Notes under the pieces: generated by a model
Databases searched by the model: none
What the model saw: only the letters and a program-made list of their open reading frames with translations
What the model was told of the DNA's origin: nothing
Shown here: piece after piece, positions 54,752-63,461 of the stretch
Position numbering within the stretch: position 1 is the first letter of the stretch
How the letters are laid out: the number at the start of each line of letters is the position of its first letter
Assembly: GCF_016616425.1 (NCBI RefSeq)
Contig: NZ_CP067101.1
Span: forward strand, 3,038,001 to 3,102,000
DNA length: 64,000 nucleotides
Direction: 5' to 3'
DNA from: Bradyrhizobium diazoefficiens
GTDB lineage: Bacteria; Pseudomonadota; Alphaproteobacteria; Rhizobiales; Xanthobacteraceae
Position numbers and translations under genes: made by a program

Positions 54752-56182
54752 CTACTGCCCCGACGGCGTGCGCAGGCCGTGCCAGGCATCGCGGACCTGG
54801 TGGTAATGCAGCTCGGGCAGGTAGTCCGGTGTGTTCAGGTTCAGCGTCTTGACGTCGAGATGCCCGACGGCGCTGAGCAGCGTGTAGGAGGCGATCACGC
54901 GGTCGCGCAATGCGCCGATCAGGCGGGCCTTGGCCTGGATCCGATCGGCCTGCGAGTTCAGCACGTCCACCGTCGTGCGCTGTCCGCCGGCCGCCTCGCG
55001 CTGCACGCCCTGCAGCGCGACGGTCGCAGCTTTCACTTCGGATTCCGAGGCCGAGACCGCGATCTTGGCTCCTTCATTGGCAACCCAGGCGCTCACGGCC
55101 GCGGTGCGCGCCTGGTTGCGCACCTGGTCGAGCACGAGCCGGCTCTGTGCCGTGACCTCCTTGGCCTGCCTTGTCTGCGACGCGGCTTGCCCGCCATCGT
55201 AGATCGGCGCGGTGACATTGGCGACGATTGAAGCCTGGTCTTCCGCGAAGGTGCCGAGCGTCGGGTCGTTGTTGCGGCTCTTGCTGGCGCTGCCCTGGAT
55301 CGTGGCGCTCGGCAGCAGCGTGCCTTCGGCGATGCGGATGTTGGTGGAGGCGACATCGACGTCGAAGCTCGCGGCCATCACCGCCGGATGCTGGCGGATC
55401 GCCATCGTTATGGCGTCCTCGCGGCTCTTCGGCAGATAGCGATCGACGACCTCGGCGGGCCGAAGCTGCGACGGTGAATTGCCGATCACTTGCGCATAGG
55501 TCGCCTGGCTGATGGCGAGCGCGACTTCGGCTGCGTTGAGGTCGGCGAGGCCGCGGTTGAGGCGCGCCTCGGCCTGCGCGCTGTCGGTCGGCGTGACATC
55601 GCCGGCGTTGAGGCGGCGCTGGGTGACCGAGAGCGTCTCGCGCAGGAAGGCGACGTTGGACCGCTGCGCCTCGACCAGCGACTGGTTGGCGAGCACGTTG
55701 GTGTAGGCGGTGACCGCGTCGAGCAGCACGCCCTGGCCGACATTGCGCAGTGCCTCGCGGCCCGACTGCACCTGGAGTTCCGCGGCCCGCACGCTGTTGG
55801 CGGTGCGGAAGCCGTTGAACAGGGTCTGCGTCACGGTGACGCCGATGATCCATGGCTTCAGATTGCCGGTCTGGATCGTGTTGTCGGGCAGGAGATTGCG
55901 CACCGATTGCAGGCCGGCGCTGAGGCTCGCCACGATCTGCGGCCGGTAGCCGGCAAGCGCTTGCGGCACGTTCTCGTCGGTCGCGCGCTGCCGCGCGCGC
56001 TCGGCATTGAGTTGCGGGTTGGTCTGGTAGGCCTTGGCCAGCGCATCCGGCAGGGCTTCGGCCCAGCCGGCGGAGGGCAGGCCGCAGCAGAACGCCAGCG
56101 TGGTCCATGTCGCAAACACGGGACCCACGCCCGATCGATGCCGCGTCATCGCGCGACCAGCTCTGGCGGTACGCCCAATCAT
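54752..56182 (-). CDS. TolC-family outer-membrane efflux channel
   Basis: A 476-residue TolC-like protein. A signal sequence ends near SAGWAEALPDALAKAYQTNPQLNAERARQ, which is the usual TolC opening. Two OEP repeats follow, with the long coiled helices (LRETLSVTQRRLNAGDVTPTDSAQAEARLNRG; VANVTAPIYDGGQAASQTRQAKEV) separated by the short barrel strands. ATG 56182 has AGCGGG upstream; ATG 56149 is an alternative. It is a lone gene and a candidate exit duct for the RND pump at 49622 or a type I secretion system. Confidence 0.92.
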   Translation of the reverse strand: MIGRTARAGRAMTRHRSGVGPVFATWTTLAFCCGLPSAGWAEALPDALAKAYQTNPQLNAERARQRATDENVPQALAGYRPQIVASLSAGLQSVRNLLPDNTIQTGNLKPWIIGVTVTQTLFNGFRTANSVRAAELQVQSGREALRNVGQGVLLDAVTAYTNVLANQSLVEAQRSNVAFLRETLSVTQRRLNAGDVTPTDSAQAEARLNRGLADLNAAEVALAISQATYAQVIGNSPSQLRPAEVVDRYLPKSREDAITMAIRQHPAVMAASFDVDVASTNIRIAEGTLLPSATIQGSASKSRNNDPTLGTFAEDQASIVANVTAPIYDGGQAASQTRQAKEVTAQSRLVLDQVRNQARTAAVSAWVANEGAKIAVSASESEVKAATVALQGVQREAAGGQRTTVDVLNSQADRIQAKARLIGALRDRVIASYTLLSAVGHLDVKTLNLNTPDYLPELHYHQVRDAWHGLRTPSGQ

Positions 56183-56369
56183 GTAATCCCGCTTAACCCC
56201 GGCTGTCCGCCCCCGCCGACGGTGGCCTCTTAGCTGTTTAACCAGCCGGGGTCCCGCAGGCAAACTGCCGCGGGGAAAACCCCCATGAAATCCGTGCTTG
56301 TTGCAGCTTCGTCACAGAGGTCTGCGGGAATGCGGCAGAGCCTTACACCAGCCTGACCGTTCGCCGGCG

Positions 56370-57149
56370 TTACCGGTTCTTGTTCACCGGCTTGCGCTTC
56401 TCGATGAACGCCGCCATGCCCTCGGAGCGATCTTCCAGCGCGAAGGTCGAGTGGAACAGGTTGCGCTCGACGCTCATGCCCTCGGCGAGCGTGGTCTCGA
56501 AGGCGCGGTTCACCGCTTCCTTGGCCATCGCGGCCGCAGGGCGCGACATCGCGGCGATCTTCTCGGCTGCCGCCACCACCTCGTCCATCAGCTTGTCAGC
56601 GGGCACGATGCGGCTGACGAGGCCTGAGCGCTCGGCTTCCGCCGCATCCATCATGCGACCGGTGAGGCACAGGTCCATTGCCTTGGACTTGCCGATCGCG
56701 CGCGTCAGGCGCTGGGTGCCGCCGATACCGGGAATGGTGCCGAGCGTGATCTCGGGCTGGCCGAACCTTGCGGTGTCGGCGGCGATGATGACGTCGCACA
56801 TCATGGCGAGCTCGCAGCCGCCGCCGAGCGCATAGCCGGCAACCGCCGCAATCGTCGGCTTGCGGCAACGCGCGAGGCGATCGCCGCCGATTGCCGCAAA
56901 GTCCTCGGAGAACATGTCGATGAAGCCCTTCGGCTGCATCTCCTTGATGTCGGCGCCGGCGGCAAAGGCCTTCTCGCTGCCGGTCACGACGATGCAGCCG
57001 ATGGCGTCATCGGCCTCGAGATCGTCGACCGCCGCGGCGATCTCGCGGAAGACGCCGAAGGAGAGTGCGTTGAGCATCTTCGGCCGGTTCAGCTTGATGA
57101 TGCCGACCGCGCCTTTGCTTTCGACGATGATGTGTTCGAACGTGCTCAT
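56370..57149 (-). CDS. Enoyl-CoA hydratase
   Basis: A 259-residue cytosolic crotonase that hydrates 2-enoyl-CoA in beta-oxidation. Both catalytic glutamates are present: in [18 protein letters not shown] and in [25 protein letters not shown]. The oxyanion-hole loop is [11 protein letters not shown]. Starting at ATG 57149 gives the family length; upstream in-frame codons are not conserved-looking. It is more canonical than the Tat-signal crotonase at 20116. Confidence 0.93.
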   Translation of the reverse strand: MSTFEHIIVESKGAVGIIKLNRPKMLNALSFGVFREIAAAVDDLEADDAIGCIVVTGSEKAFAAGADIKEMQPKGFIDMFSEDFAAIGGDRLARCRKPTIAAVAGYALGGGCELAMMCDVIIAADTARFGQPEITLGTIPGIGGTQRLTRAIGKSKAMDLCLTGRMMDAAEAERSGLVSRIVPADKLMDEVVAAAEKIAAMSRPAAAMAKEAVNRAFETTLAEGMSVERNLFHSTFALEDRSEGMAAFIEKRKPVNKNR

Positions 57150-57284
57150 GCTCCACCCGCGCTTTGATTGGGCGAGCAATGTGCCCGCTGGCGCGGTGGG
57201 CTTCAAGGGGGCCAAAGGCCGCCGGAACACGCAGCGAGATGCGCGTTCCGGCAGAGGTCTCTCAAGCCAGGAACCAGGCCGGGA

Positions 57285-57932
57285 TCACGCCATGAACATG
57301 CGTGCGGCGGAGGCCAGCGTCAGCAGCGTGCCGACGCCGATGAATATCTTGCCGATCAAGGAGCTCTGGTCCCAGGCCGAGCTCTGCTGGCTGCTAGCCA
57401 TCACCGGCGCCGGCCGGGGCTGCGCCTCGGTTGCGGCAATCACCGCCTTCTGCGCGGACGGGTTGTCCTGTTGCAGGGCGCGGTCGATGTCGTTGGGCTG
57501 ATCGGATGCGACGACCTGGCCCTCGGCAGCGGCGGCGTCGGTATTATCGGCCGCTGCCTGGACATTGTCGTTGGCGCGGTCCGTCAACGCGGAGGCCGCA
57601 GTCGGCGGATCGGCGGCGACCTGCGCCTTGGCGTCGACGACCGCCGGCGGCATCTGGCTCGAGGCCGGCACGTCGTTGTCGGCCTTCGGCTCCTCGGCCT
57701 TGGCATCGTCCTTGTCGGCCTTGTCGTCGGATTTCTGTGCCGTCTTGCTGCTGCTGGTGCGGCGTGACTCATGGCGCCGGTGCTTGCTCGGCTTGGCCGC
57801 ATCAGCCTGTTTGGCCGCGCCGTCCGATTTACCGCCTGTGGCTTGGCCCGGCGCCGCCTGTGCGACGCCTCCGAACAGCACGAAAAGGCCGGCAAGAAGG
57901 ATCAGTGCCGCGCGCCCGCTGGCTTTCATCAT
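57285..57932 (-). CDS. Exported low-complexity protein with C-terminal membrane helix
   Basis: A 215-residue protein with a signal peptide (residues 8-27, cleavage after AQAA), a ~150-residue disordered region rich in Lys, Asp, Ala and Ser, and a C-terminal hydrophobic helix (IFIGVGTLLTLASAARMFM). This layout suits an envelope-spanning or membrane-tethered linker. I do not recognise a function. It is upstream of and divergent from ecfF, so it may belong to the same envelope-stress setting, but no shared promoter element was seen. Confidence 0.65.
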   Translation of the reverse strand: MMKASGRAALILLAGLFVLFGGVAQAAPGQATGGKSDGAAKQADAAKPSKHRRHESRRTSSSKTAQKSDDKADKDDAKAEEPKADNDVPASSQMPPAVVDAKAQVAADPPTAASALTDRANDNVQAAADNTDAAAAEGQVVASDQPNDIDRALQQDNPSAQKAVIAATEAQPRPAPVMASSQQSSAWDQSSLIGKIFIGVGTLLTLASAARMFMA

Positions 57933-58147
57933 GTTGACGATCTCCCCAATTCCGCCCGTCCCGGGAACGAACAGAGACCCCGGGACGTGACGACAGCGGG
58001 GCAGAAAATGGGAATCTTCGGGCTACAGCTGGCAAAAGCGGGGCATACCGGGCCTCCGCGCAGCCGGCCGCGGGTGCGGGACGGGCCGATCGGTGTTATG
58101 AGCCGTCGCAGACATTTGCGTGTCGTATCGGTTGCGAGGTCCGGCTT

Positions 58148-58167
58148 GGATCACGAAATCGTGATCC
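58148..58167. promoter_or_regulatory. 20-bp palindrome upstream of ecfF
   Basis: GGATCACGAAATCGTGATCC is a perfect 9+2+9 palindrome ending 12 bp before the ecfF -35 element. It could be an operator for a second regulator or part of a dispersed repeat. Confidence 0.5.
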
Positions 58168-58179
58168 TGGAGCGCCCGC

Positions 58180-58204
58180 GTAACAAATTGAACTAACGGC
58201 CGAA
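58180..58204 (+). promoter_or_regulatory. ECF16-type promoter of ecfF
   Basis: GTAAC (58180-58184), a 16-bp spacer and CGAA (58201-58204) match the SigF/ECF16 consensus known from Caulobacter (GTAACC-N16-CGAA, as I recall it, so spacing may be one base short). It stands 20 bp before the GTG start and implies autoregulation by EcfF. Confidence 0.65.
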
Positions 58205-58224
58205 TTGCTTGGTGAGGGGCGCCC

Positions 58225-58770
58225 GTGCGCGGACGTGAGGACGAATGGACCGGCCTGATGCGGTCGGCCATGGCAGGCGATGATGCGGCATATCATCGCC
58301 TGTTGAAGGCGGTCACGCCGGTGCTGCGCGCCGCGGCGAGGCGTGGCTTGGCGCGGGCCGGGCAACCTCCCGACCAGGCCGAGGATATCGTGCAGGAGAT
58401 ATTGTTGGCGGTGCACCTGAAGCGGCACACCTGGGACAGCGAGGCCCCCGTCGCGCCTTGGCTGTTCGCGATCGCCCGCAACAAGCTGATCGACGCGCTC
58501 AGGCGACGCGGCAGGCGCGTCTTCGTCAACATTGACGATTTCGCCGAGACGCTGCCGGGCGAGGCACCGCAGGAGACCGCGTCAGCGGGCGAGGTCGCAG
58601 CCCAGCTCAACACGCTGCCGCAGCGCCAGCGCGACGTGCTGCAATCGATCGCGGTCGAGAGCGCCTCGATCAAGGACACGGCGGCGAAGCTTTCGATGAG
58701 CGAAGGCGCGGTGCGGGTCGCACTGCATCGCGGACTTGCCGCACTGACCGCTAAACTGCGGGACTTCTAG
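58225..58770 (+). CDS. ecfF: ECF sigma factor EcfF (SigF/ECF16 group)
   Basis: A 181-residue ECF sigma factor with region 2 (DQAEDIVQEILLAVHLKRHTWDSEAPVAPWLFAIARNKLIDALRRR) and region 4 (LPQRQRDVLQSIAVESASIKDTAAKLSMSEGAVRVALHRGLAAL). The GTG start at 58225 has GAGGGG ahead. The next gene is a DUF1109/NrsF anti-sigma with two cysteines, the layout of B. japonicum EcfF-OsrA and Caulobacter SigF-NrsF, which respond to reactive oxygen or metals. Distance and order relative to hpnP and shc also agree with B. japonicum numbering as I remember it. Confidence 0.88.
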   Translation: MRGREDEWTGLMRSAMAGDDAAYHRLLKAVTPVLRAAARRGLARAGQPPDQAEDIVQEILLAVHLKRHTWDSEAPVAPWLFAIARNKLIDALRRRGRRVFVNIDDFAETLPGEAPQETASAGEVAAQLNTLPQRQRDVLQSIAVESASIKDTAAKLSMSEGAVRVALHRGLAALTAKLRDF

Positions 58771-58772
58771 TC

Positions 58773-59411
58773 ATGGATACCGACCAACTCATTCGCTCGC
58801 TCGCAGCCGACAACGCCCATCGCGCGCCGCGCGTTGGCGCCGTGCTTGTCATGGCGCTGCTGGTGGCAGCGCCCTTCTCGATCCTGATTTTCGCGACCTT
58901 CCTCGGCGTGCGGCCGGACGTGATGACGGCCATGCACAACCCGTTCTTCGACATGAAGTTCGCGGTCACGCTGTCGCTCGCGATCCCCGCGATCATCGTC
59001 AGCCTGCATCTGTCGCGCCCCGAAGCCTTAATGCGCGGCTGGGGCTGGCTGCTGCTGCTTCCGGTCGGCCTGCTCGCGGTTGCGATCGGCAGCGAGGCGA
59101 TGATGGCGCCGGCCATGCCGATGACGATGCGGCTGGTTGGCAAGAACTCGCGCGTGTGTCTGTCGGCGATCCCTGCGATGTCGCTGCCGCTGCTTGCAGC
59201 AGCGCTGTTCGGCCTGCGCCACGGCGCGCCCTCGCGTCCTGCGCTCGCGGGTGCGCTCGCCGGTCTGGTGTCGGCAGGATTGGCTGCGACGCTCTACGCC
59301 TCGCACTGCACCGACGATTCGCCGCTGTTCGTCGCGACCTGGTACACGCTCGCGACCGCGCTTGTGACGGCGATCGGGGCGCTGGTGGGGTCCAAGGTCC
59401 TGCGCTACTGA
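58773..59411 (+). CDS. osrA: Anti-sigma factor OsrA/NrsF (DUF1109)
   Basis: A 212-residue inner-membrane anti-sigma with six hydrophobic helices. Two cysteines stand at C129 (NSRVCLSAIP) and C179 (YASHCTDDSP). C129 has the number of the Cys that was reported to matter in OsrA of B. japonicum (from memory), and the pair matches the two NrsF sensor cysteines. It holds EcfF inactive and probably releases it on oxidation. It starts 2 bp after the ecfF stop. Confidence 0.88.
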   Translation: MDTDQLIRSLAADNAHRAPRVGAVLVMALLVAAPFSILIFATFLGVRPDVMTAMHNPFFDMKFAVTLSLAIPAIIVSLHLSRPEALMRGWGWLLLLPVGLLAVAIGSEAMMAPAMPMTMRLVGKNSRVCLSAIPAMSLPLLAAALFGLRHGAPSRPALAGALAGLVSAGLAATLYASHCTDDSPLFVATWYTLATALVTAIGALVGSKVLRY

Positions 59412-59421
59412 CGAGCCGGCC

Positions 59422-60522
59422 TCAGGCCGGCGTCGTGCCCTGCTGCATGCGGTGGAAGCGCAGCACCTGCTGCGCAGTCGATGAGCGCAGTGCCTCGTAG
59501 GTGTCGCGCAGCGTCAGAATGTCGGTCTGCGAGCCGCCTGAGAGCCTCTCGCGCATGGCGATGATGGCGCGCACGCCCGGCCAGGACATGCCCGCGACCT
59601 TGGCGAGGATCATCACGCCCTCGGTGCGGCTTTCGATCATCATGGTCTCGGCGGTCTCGACCGCGACGCCCGCGAGCGCCGCGAGCCCCGCATTGGTTTC
59701 GTCGAACTTGCCCTGCTCGGCGAAAGTGGTGACCTGGATTTCGTTGAGGCGGCCGTCCTCATGCAGCGATTTCACCAACGCGCGCGCCATCTCGGTTCGC
59801 TTCGTCATGGCGGCGGCGCGGATCCTCTGGGCCGTTTCCTGGACCACGCTCGACACTTCGTCCGCGAGTTCCGGATGCGCGGCCTCGAGCTTCCTGCGCA
59901 CGCTAGATGACGCTTTCGCGACCAGCTTCAAATAATGATGACGCGGCAGGTCGGGCCGCAGGCCGATGCAGGTTGCAAGGTCGTCGTCGCGTTCGGCGCG
60001 GGTGACGAGCTCGGCGAGGCTTCCCTCGGAGAGGCGCGCGCCCGAATTGCTGACGGTCGACTGCACCACGTCCTCGTTGCCGCGCGCCACCAGCACGTCG
60101 GTAAGCGCTTCCGACAGCACCCGCCGCAGCGAGATCGCCTTGAGATGCGCCTGGCCCCTCGTGCGCGCGATCTCGAGCAGGGTCGCTTCGTCCAGCCGTT
60201 CCGATTTGGACAGCACGGGGCCGGAGACCTCGATGACCTCGTCGAGCGCGAGCGTGCGAATGATCTTCGGCGGCGCGGCCGCGATCGGTGCGAGGCGGTC
60301 GGCGAGCAGCGCCTTGGCCGACGTCTCGATCTGCTCGATCAGACACTGGAGCACGTCGTCAAACACGCGGATGTGGTCCTCGGAATAGTCCACCGAGCTG
60401 CCCACGAAGAGATCGGTGACGCGGCGGAGCGTCTCGACCCGGCGCGCGACGGTGCCGTGCGACAGCGCAGCCTGCAATTCCTCGAGCAGATTCCCGGATG
60501 TTTTTGCGGATTTGGATCTCAT
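59422..60522 (-). CDS. DUF2336 protein
   Basis: A 366-residue all-helical cytosolic protein of the DUF2336 family, common in alphaproteobacteria and made of HEAT-like repeats (repeating helices such as DVVQSTVSNSGARLSEGSLAELVTRAERD). No enzymatic motif is visible. ATG 60522 is chosen because the upstream in-frame codons lie in the promoter-like gap before the diguanylate cyclase end. It is 63 bp downstream of the cyclase gene on the same strand, so the two may be co-transcribed. Function unknown. Confidence 0.8.
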   Translation of the reverse strand: MRSKSAKTSGNLLEELQAALSHGTVARRVETLRRVTDLFVGSSVDYSEDHIRVFDDVLQCLIEQIETSAKALLADRLAPIAAAPPKIIRTLALDEVIEVSGPVLSKSERLDEATLLEIARTRGQAHLKAISLRRVLSEALTDVLVARGNEDVVQSTVSNSGARLSEGSLAELVTRAERDDDLATCIGLRPDLPRHHYLKLVAKASSSVRRKLEAAHPELADEVSSVVQETAQRIRAAAMTKRTEMARALVKSLHEDGRLNEIQVTTFAEQGKFDETNAGLAALAGVAVETAETMMIESRTEGVMILAKVAGMSWPGVRAIIAMRERLSGGSQTDILTLRDTYEALRSSTAQQVLRFHRMQQGTTPA

Positions 60523-60585
60523 TGCCCTGTCCTGGAGCGTTCGGTCCGGCGACGGCTCTTGTCGCACCGGAAAAAAATGGATTTG

Positions 60586-61743
60586 TCAGCTCGTCGCAAT
60601 GCGGTTGCGCCCTTGCGCCTTGGCGGAATAGAGCGCGCAGTCGGCGCGCGCGAGAAATGTGTCGGCAGTATCGAGGTCGCGCAGCGGCACGACGCCCGCG
60701 GAAATGGTCACGCGCATGCTTAGGGAGAATGCGCTCCAGTCGAGATCGGCGACGATGCTCCGCAAACGCTCGAGCATGCGTTGCGCGGCATCGCCCGACG
60801 TGTCCGGCAGCAGCAGCAGGAATTCCTCGCCGCCGTAGCGGCCGAAGCAGTCGGCTGGGCGGATGTTGGCGAAAATGGTGATTGCGAAGGTACGCAGCAC
60901 CTCGTCGCCGACGGGATGGCCGTGGGCGTCGTTGATGCGCTTGAACCAGTCGAGATCGATCAGCGCGATGGCGCAAGGCATCGACGCCTGCCGCGACTTT
61001 TCGATCTCGGCGTCGAGAAGACGCATGATGCAGCGGCGGTTGTACGAGCCGGTGAGTTCGTCGAGCTCGGCCAGCTCCTCGATGCGCCGATAGGCAGCCT
61101 TCAGTTCGATGCTGCGCCGGTACAGGATCTTGCGCAGGCTGGCGCCGAACAGGCCGAGAAAGGCGCACTGGCCGATCACCAGCACGAAGCAGAGCATCGA
61201 GGCGGCTCGTTCCAGCCGGGTCGTCACCGGCAGTCCGATCGGCAGGTCCGAGCCCAGGAAGACCAAGGCAAGCCCGCAGGTGGCAAGGCCCCAGGTGACC
61301 ATCGCCTGGCTCGAAGTCATCCGCAGCGTGCCGAACGCGAAGATCAGAAACAGCACGGCGATGAACGCGACCCCGACCGTCGGCACTGCGATCAGGAACA
61401 ACAGCTGCAACGCCATATGGGCCGAGATCTGGAAGACAGTGAGGTAATGATCCTCGAACCGGTCGCCGAAGCCGGCTTCGGACAGCACCGTGAACGTGCC
61501 GATGATCAGGAGGCCGCCGAGCCAGAACAGCGATGGAACGGCCATCGTGACCGCGCCGCCATAGGCGTAGAGCAGCAGGACCGAGGCGCCCAGCGAATAG
61601 CTCGCCGCCTGGCCGATGTACATCTGGCGGCGCTGCCGGGGCCGGCGCGCCAGGACTTCGGGAGCTGCTGCCTCGGGCAAGAGGACGAGATCCGCGACCT
61701 CAGGGGCATTCCTCTCCGGAAAGGACGTCGCGGCCGTGCTCAT
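60586..61743 (-). CDS. Membrane diguanylate cyclase (GGDEF)
   Basis: A 385-residue diguanylate cyclase that makes cyclic di-GMP. Six membrane helices span residues ~42-205 (MASE-like sensor), followed by a short linker and the GGDEF domain from ~226. The active site is YGGEEF, and the inhibitory I-site RPAD sits five residues before it (RxxD-x5-GGEEF), so product inhibition is expected. IDLDWFKRINDAHGHPVGDEVL carries the metal-binding Asp. ATG 61743 has GGGG upstream. Which signal it senses is unknown. Confidence 0.92.
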   Translation of the reverse strand: MSTAATSFPERNAPEVADLVLLPEAAAPEVLARRPRQRRQMYIGQAASYSLGASVLLLYAYGGAVTMAVPSLFWLGGLLIIGTFTVLSEAGFGDRFEDHYLTVFQISAHMALQLLFLIAVPTVGVAFIAVLFLIFAFGTLRMTSSQAMVTWGLATCGLALVFLGSDLPIGLPVTTRLERAASMLCFVLVIGQCAFLGLFGASLRKILYRRSIELKAAYRRIEELAELDELTGSYNRRCIMRLLDAEIEKSRQASMPCAIALIDLDWFKRINDAHGHPVGDEVLRTFAITIFANIRPADCFGRYGGEEFLLLLPDTSGDAAQRMLERLRSIVADLDWSAFSLSMRVTISAGVVPLRDLDTADTFLARADCALYSAKAQGRNRIATS

Positions 61744-62183
61744 GGTCCCCGCCACTGGTAGATGTCAGCGTAAAGATCTACGTGGCAAGCCTTTAGGTTT
61801 GGTATCTTCGAAATCGAATCCGAACGGTGCAGCCCGGAACAAGGTGATGGGCTGGGGGAGCAATTTTGCCGGCGCTCGGGCATCTGTTTGCGATCCGATC
61901 GAGCCTAAGCCGGGCCTGGCGAGACATATGTCGTGCAGGCCCTGCCATGGAACTGGACGAGGCCGGGGCCGCCTGTGCCGGACAGGCATTCCGCAGGGAA
62001 GTATTTCAGTATTATGTTACCGATCTGGATTGTGGCGGTCGATGGCGGCGGGCGGAACAAGAAAAACGCGGGTATGTGGTGTGGATCACACAGATACCCG
62101 TATGACTGCGGTAAGTTGAAGAATTTTGCACCTCCCGTCGAACCGTCCGCCGCATCGACCCGACCAATCTTGCGAGACGGCCT
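61744..62183. other. Regulatory gap before the last ECF operon
   Basis: This 440-bp stretch separates divergent genes. An inverted repeat CGGGTAT (62069-62075) / ATACCCG (62094-62100), with a GTGT-GGATC-ACAC core between, lies about 85-115 bp before the sigma gene. GGAAC at 62054-62058 could be an ECF -35, but no clear -10 follows. No supported gene is present. Confidence 0.45.
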
Positions 62184-62753
62184 TTGAGCGTGACCCAGGC
62201 GGCTTCGGACGAGATCCTGATCGCGAGGATCGCTCAAGGTGACCGGCTCGCCATGCAGGTGCTGTACGGGCGGCACCATGTCAGGGTCTACAGGTTCGGG
62301 CTCAGGCTCGTGCGGCACGAGCAGGTGGCGGAAGACCTCATCAGCGAGGTGTTTCTCGACGTCTGGCGTCAGGCCGGCAAGTTCGAGGGCCGATCCGCCG
62401 TTTCCACCTGGCTGCTGGCAATCACCCGCTTCAAGGCCTTGTCTGCGCTCCGGCGCAGAAAGGATTTTGAGTTGGACGACGACGCCGCGAACGCGATCGA
62501 GGATACGTCCGACGATCCGGAAACGGTGGTGCAGAAGAAGGATACCAGTGAAGCGTTGCGGGAGTGTCTGACGGGCCTCTCGCCGGACCACCGGGAAATC
62601 GTCGATCTCGTCTACTACCACGAGAAGTCCGTGGAAGAGGTGGCCGAAATCGTCGGGATACCGGAGAACACTGTGAAGACGCGCTTGTTCTATGCGCGCA
62701 AGAAACTGGCCGAACTGCTGAAGGCAGCCGGCGTTGAGCGAGGCTGGCCATGA
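62184..62753 (+). CDS. ECF sigma factor (RpoE-like)
   Basis: A 189-residue ECF sigma factor. Region 2 is MQVLYGRHHVRVYRFGLRLVRHEQVAEDLISEVFLDVWRQAGKFEG; region 4 is LSPDHREIVDLVYYHEKSVEEVAEIVGIPENTVKTRLFYARKKLAELL. The start is uncertain, as TTG 62184 and GTG 62190 both precede the conserved part. The anti-sigma gene overlaps its stop as ATGATG. The start of a likely subtilisin-like protease gene follows the anti-sigma, suggesting an envelope function for its regulon. Confidence 0.88.
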   Translation: MSVTQAASDEILIARIAQGDRLAMQVLYGRHHVRVYRFGLRLVRHEQVAEDLISEVFLDVWRQAGKFEGRSAVSTWLLAITRFKALSALRRRKDFELDDDAANAIEDTSDDPETVVQKKDTSEALRECLTGLSPDHREIVDLVYYHEKSVEEVAEIVGIPENTVKTRLFYARKKLAELLKAAGVERGWP

Positions 62754-63445
62754 TGGCTTTGAGCAAGAAGATGCTGGAGCAAGAGCCCAGTGAAATTGAA
62801 CTGCTGCTGCCCTGGCACGCCGCCGGCACGCTGAACGCGCGCGATGCCCGCCGGGTCGAGGAAGCGCTGGCACGCGATCCCGAGCTTGCGAGGCAATATG
62901 CCGCGATCCGCGGCGAGTACGAAGAAACCATTCATCTGAACGAGAGCCTGGGTGCTCCGTCGGCGCGCGCGATGCAGAAGCTGTTCGCCGCGATCGACGC
63001 CGAGCCGGTGCGGGCGAGCGGCTCGCTGCCGCTGTCGGCGCGCGTCTCGACCTTCTTCGCGAGCCTGTCGCCGCGCGTGCTGGCGTGGTCGGCGAGCCTT
63101 GGCGCCGTCGTGCTCGTGCTGCAAGCCGGAATCATCGGCGCCGTTCTGATGAAGAACCAGCCGGCGACCTTCCAGACCGCTTCGCTCTCGACCAGCGCGC
63201 CGATCACACGCGAGCTTGGCAGCACGGCTGCGCCGGCGCGCGCGCTGGTGCGCTTCACGCCCGAGGCGCGGGTCGCCGACATCACCGGGCTGCTCGACAG
63301 CTATCACGCCTCGATCATCGACGCGGCCAAGGGCGGCATGTTCCGCCTCCAGTTCGACAAGGCCATGAGCCAGGACGAGCTCGCTTCGGTGCTCGGCAAG
63401 ATGCAGCGCGAGACGTTCGTCAACCTTGCCGTCGCGTCGCCCTAG
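62750..63445 (+). CDS. Membrane anti-sigma factor with I9-like periplasmic domain
   Basis: A 231-residue anti-sigma. The N-terminal ~90 residues form the sigma-binding helices (EIELLLPWHAAGTLNARDARRVEEALARDPELARQYA) without the zinc Cys/His ligands. One membrane helix lies at about residues 108-133. The C-terminal ~75 residues, ARALVRFTPEARVADITGLLDSYHASIIDAAKGGMFRLQFDKAMSQDELASVLGKMQ, resemble the ferredoxin-like inhibitor I9/propeptide fold of subtilases (an inference from pattern only). It overlaps the sigma gene by 4 bp. Confidence 0.8.
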   Translation: MMALSKKMLEQEPSEIELLLPWHAAGTLNARDARRVEEALARDPELARQYAAIRGEYEETIHLNESLGAPSARAMQKLFAAIDAEPVRASGSLPLSARVSTFFASLSPRVLAWSASLGAVVLVLQAGIIGAVLMKNQPATFQTASLSTSAPITRELGSTAAPARALVRFTPEARVADITGLLDSYHASIIDAAKGGMFRLQFDKAMSQDELASVLGKMQRETFVNLAVASP

Positions 63446-63461
63446 GCGCGCCGCTGAACCG

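Noticed and set aside
61933..62187. An 84-codon frame upstream of the last ECF sigma
   Set aside because: No ribosome site, no family likeness and it crosses the inverted repeat and expected promoter.
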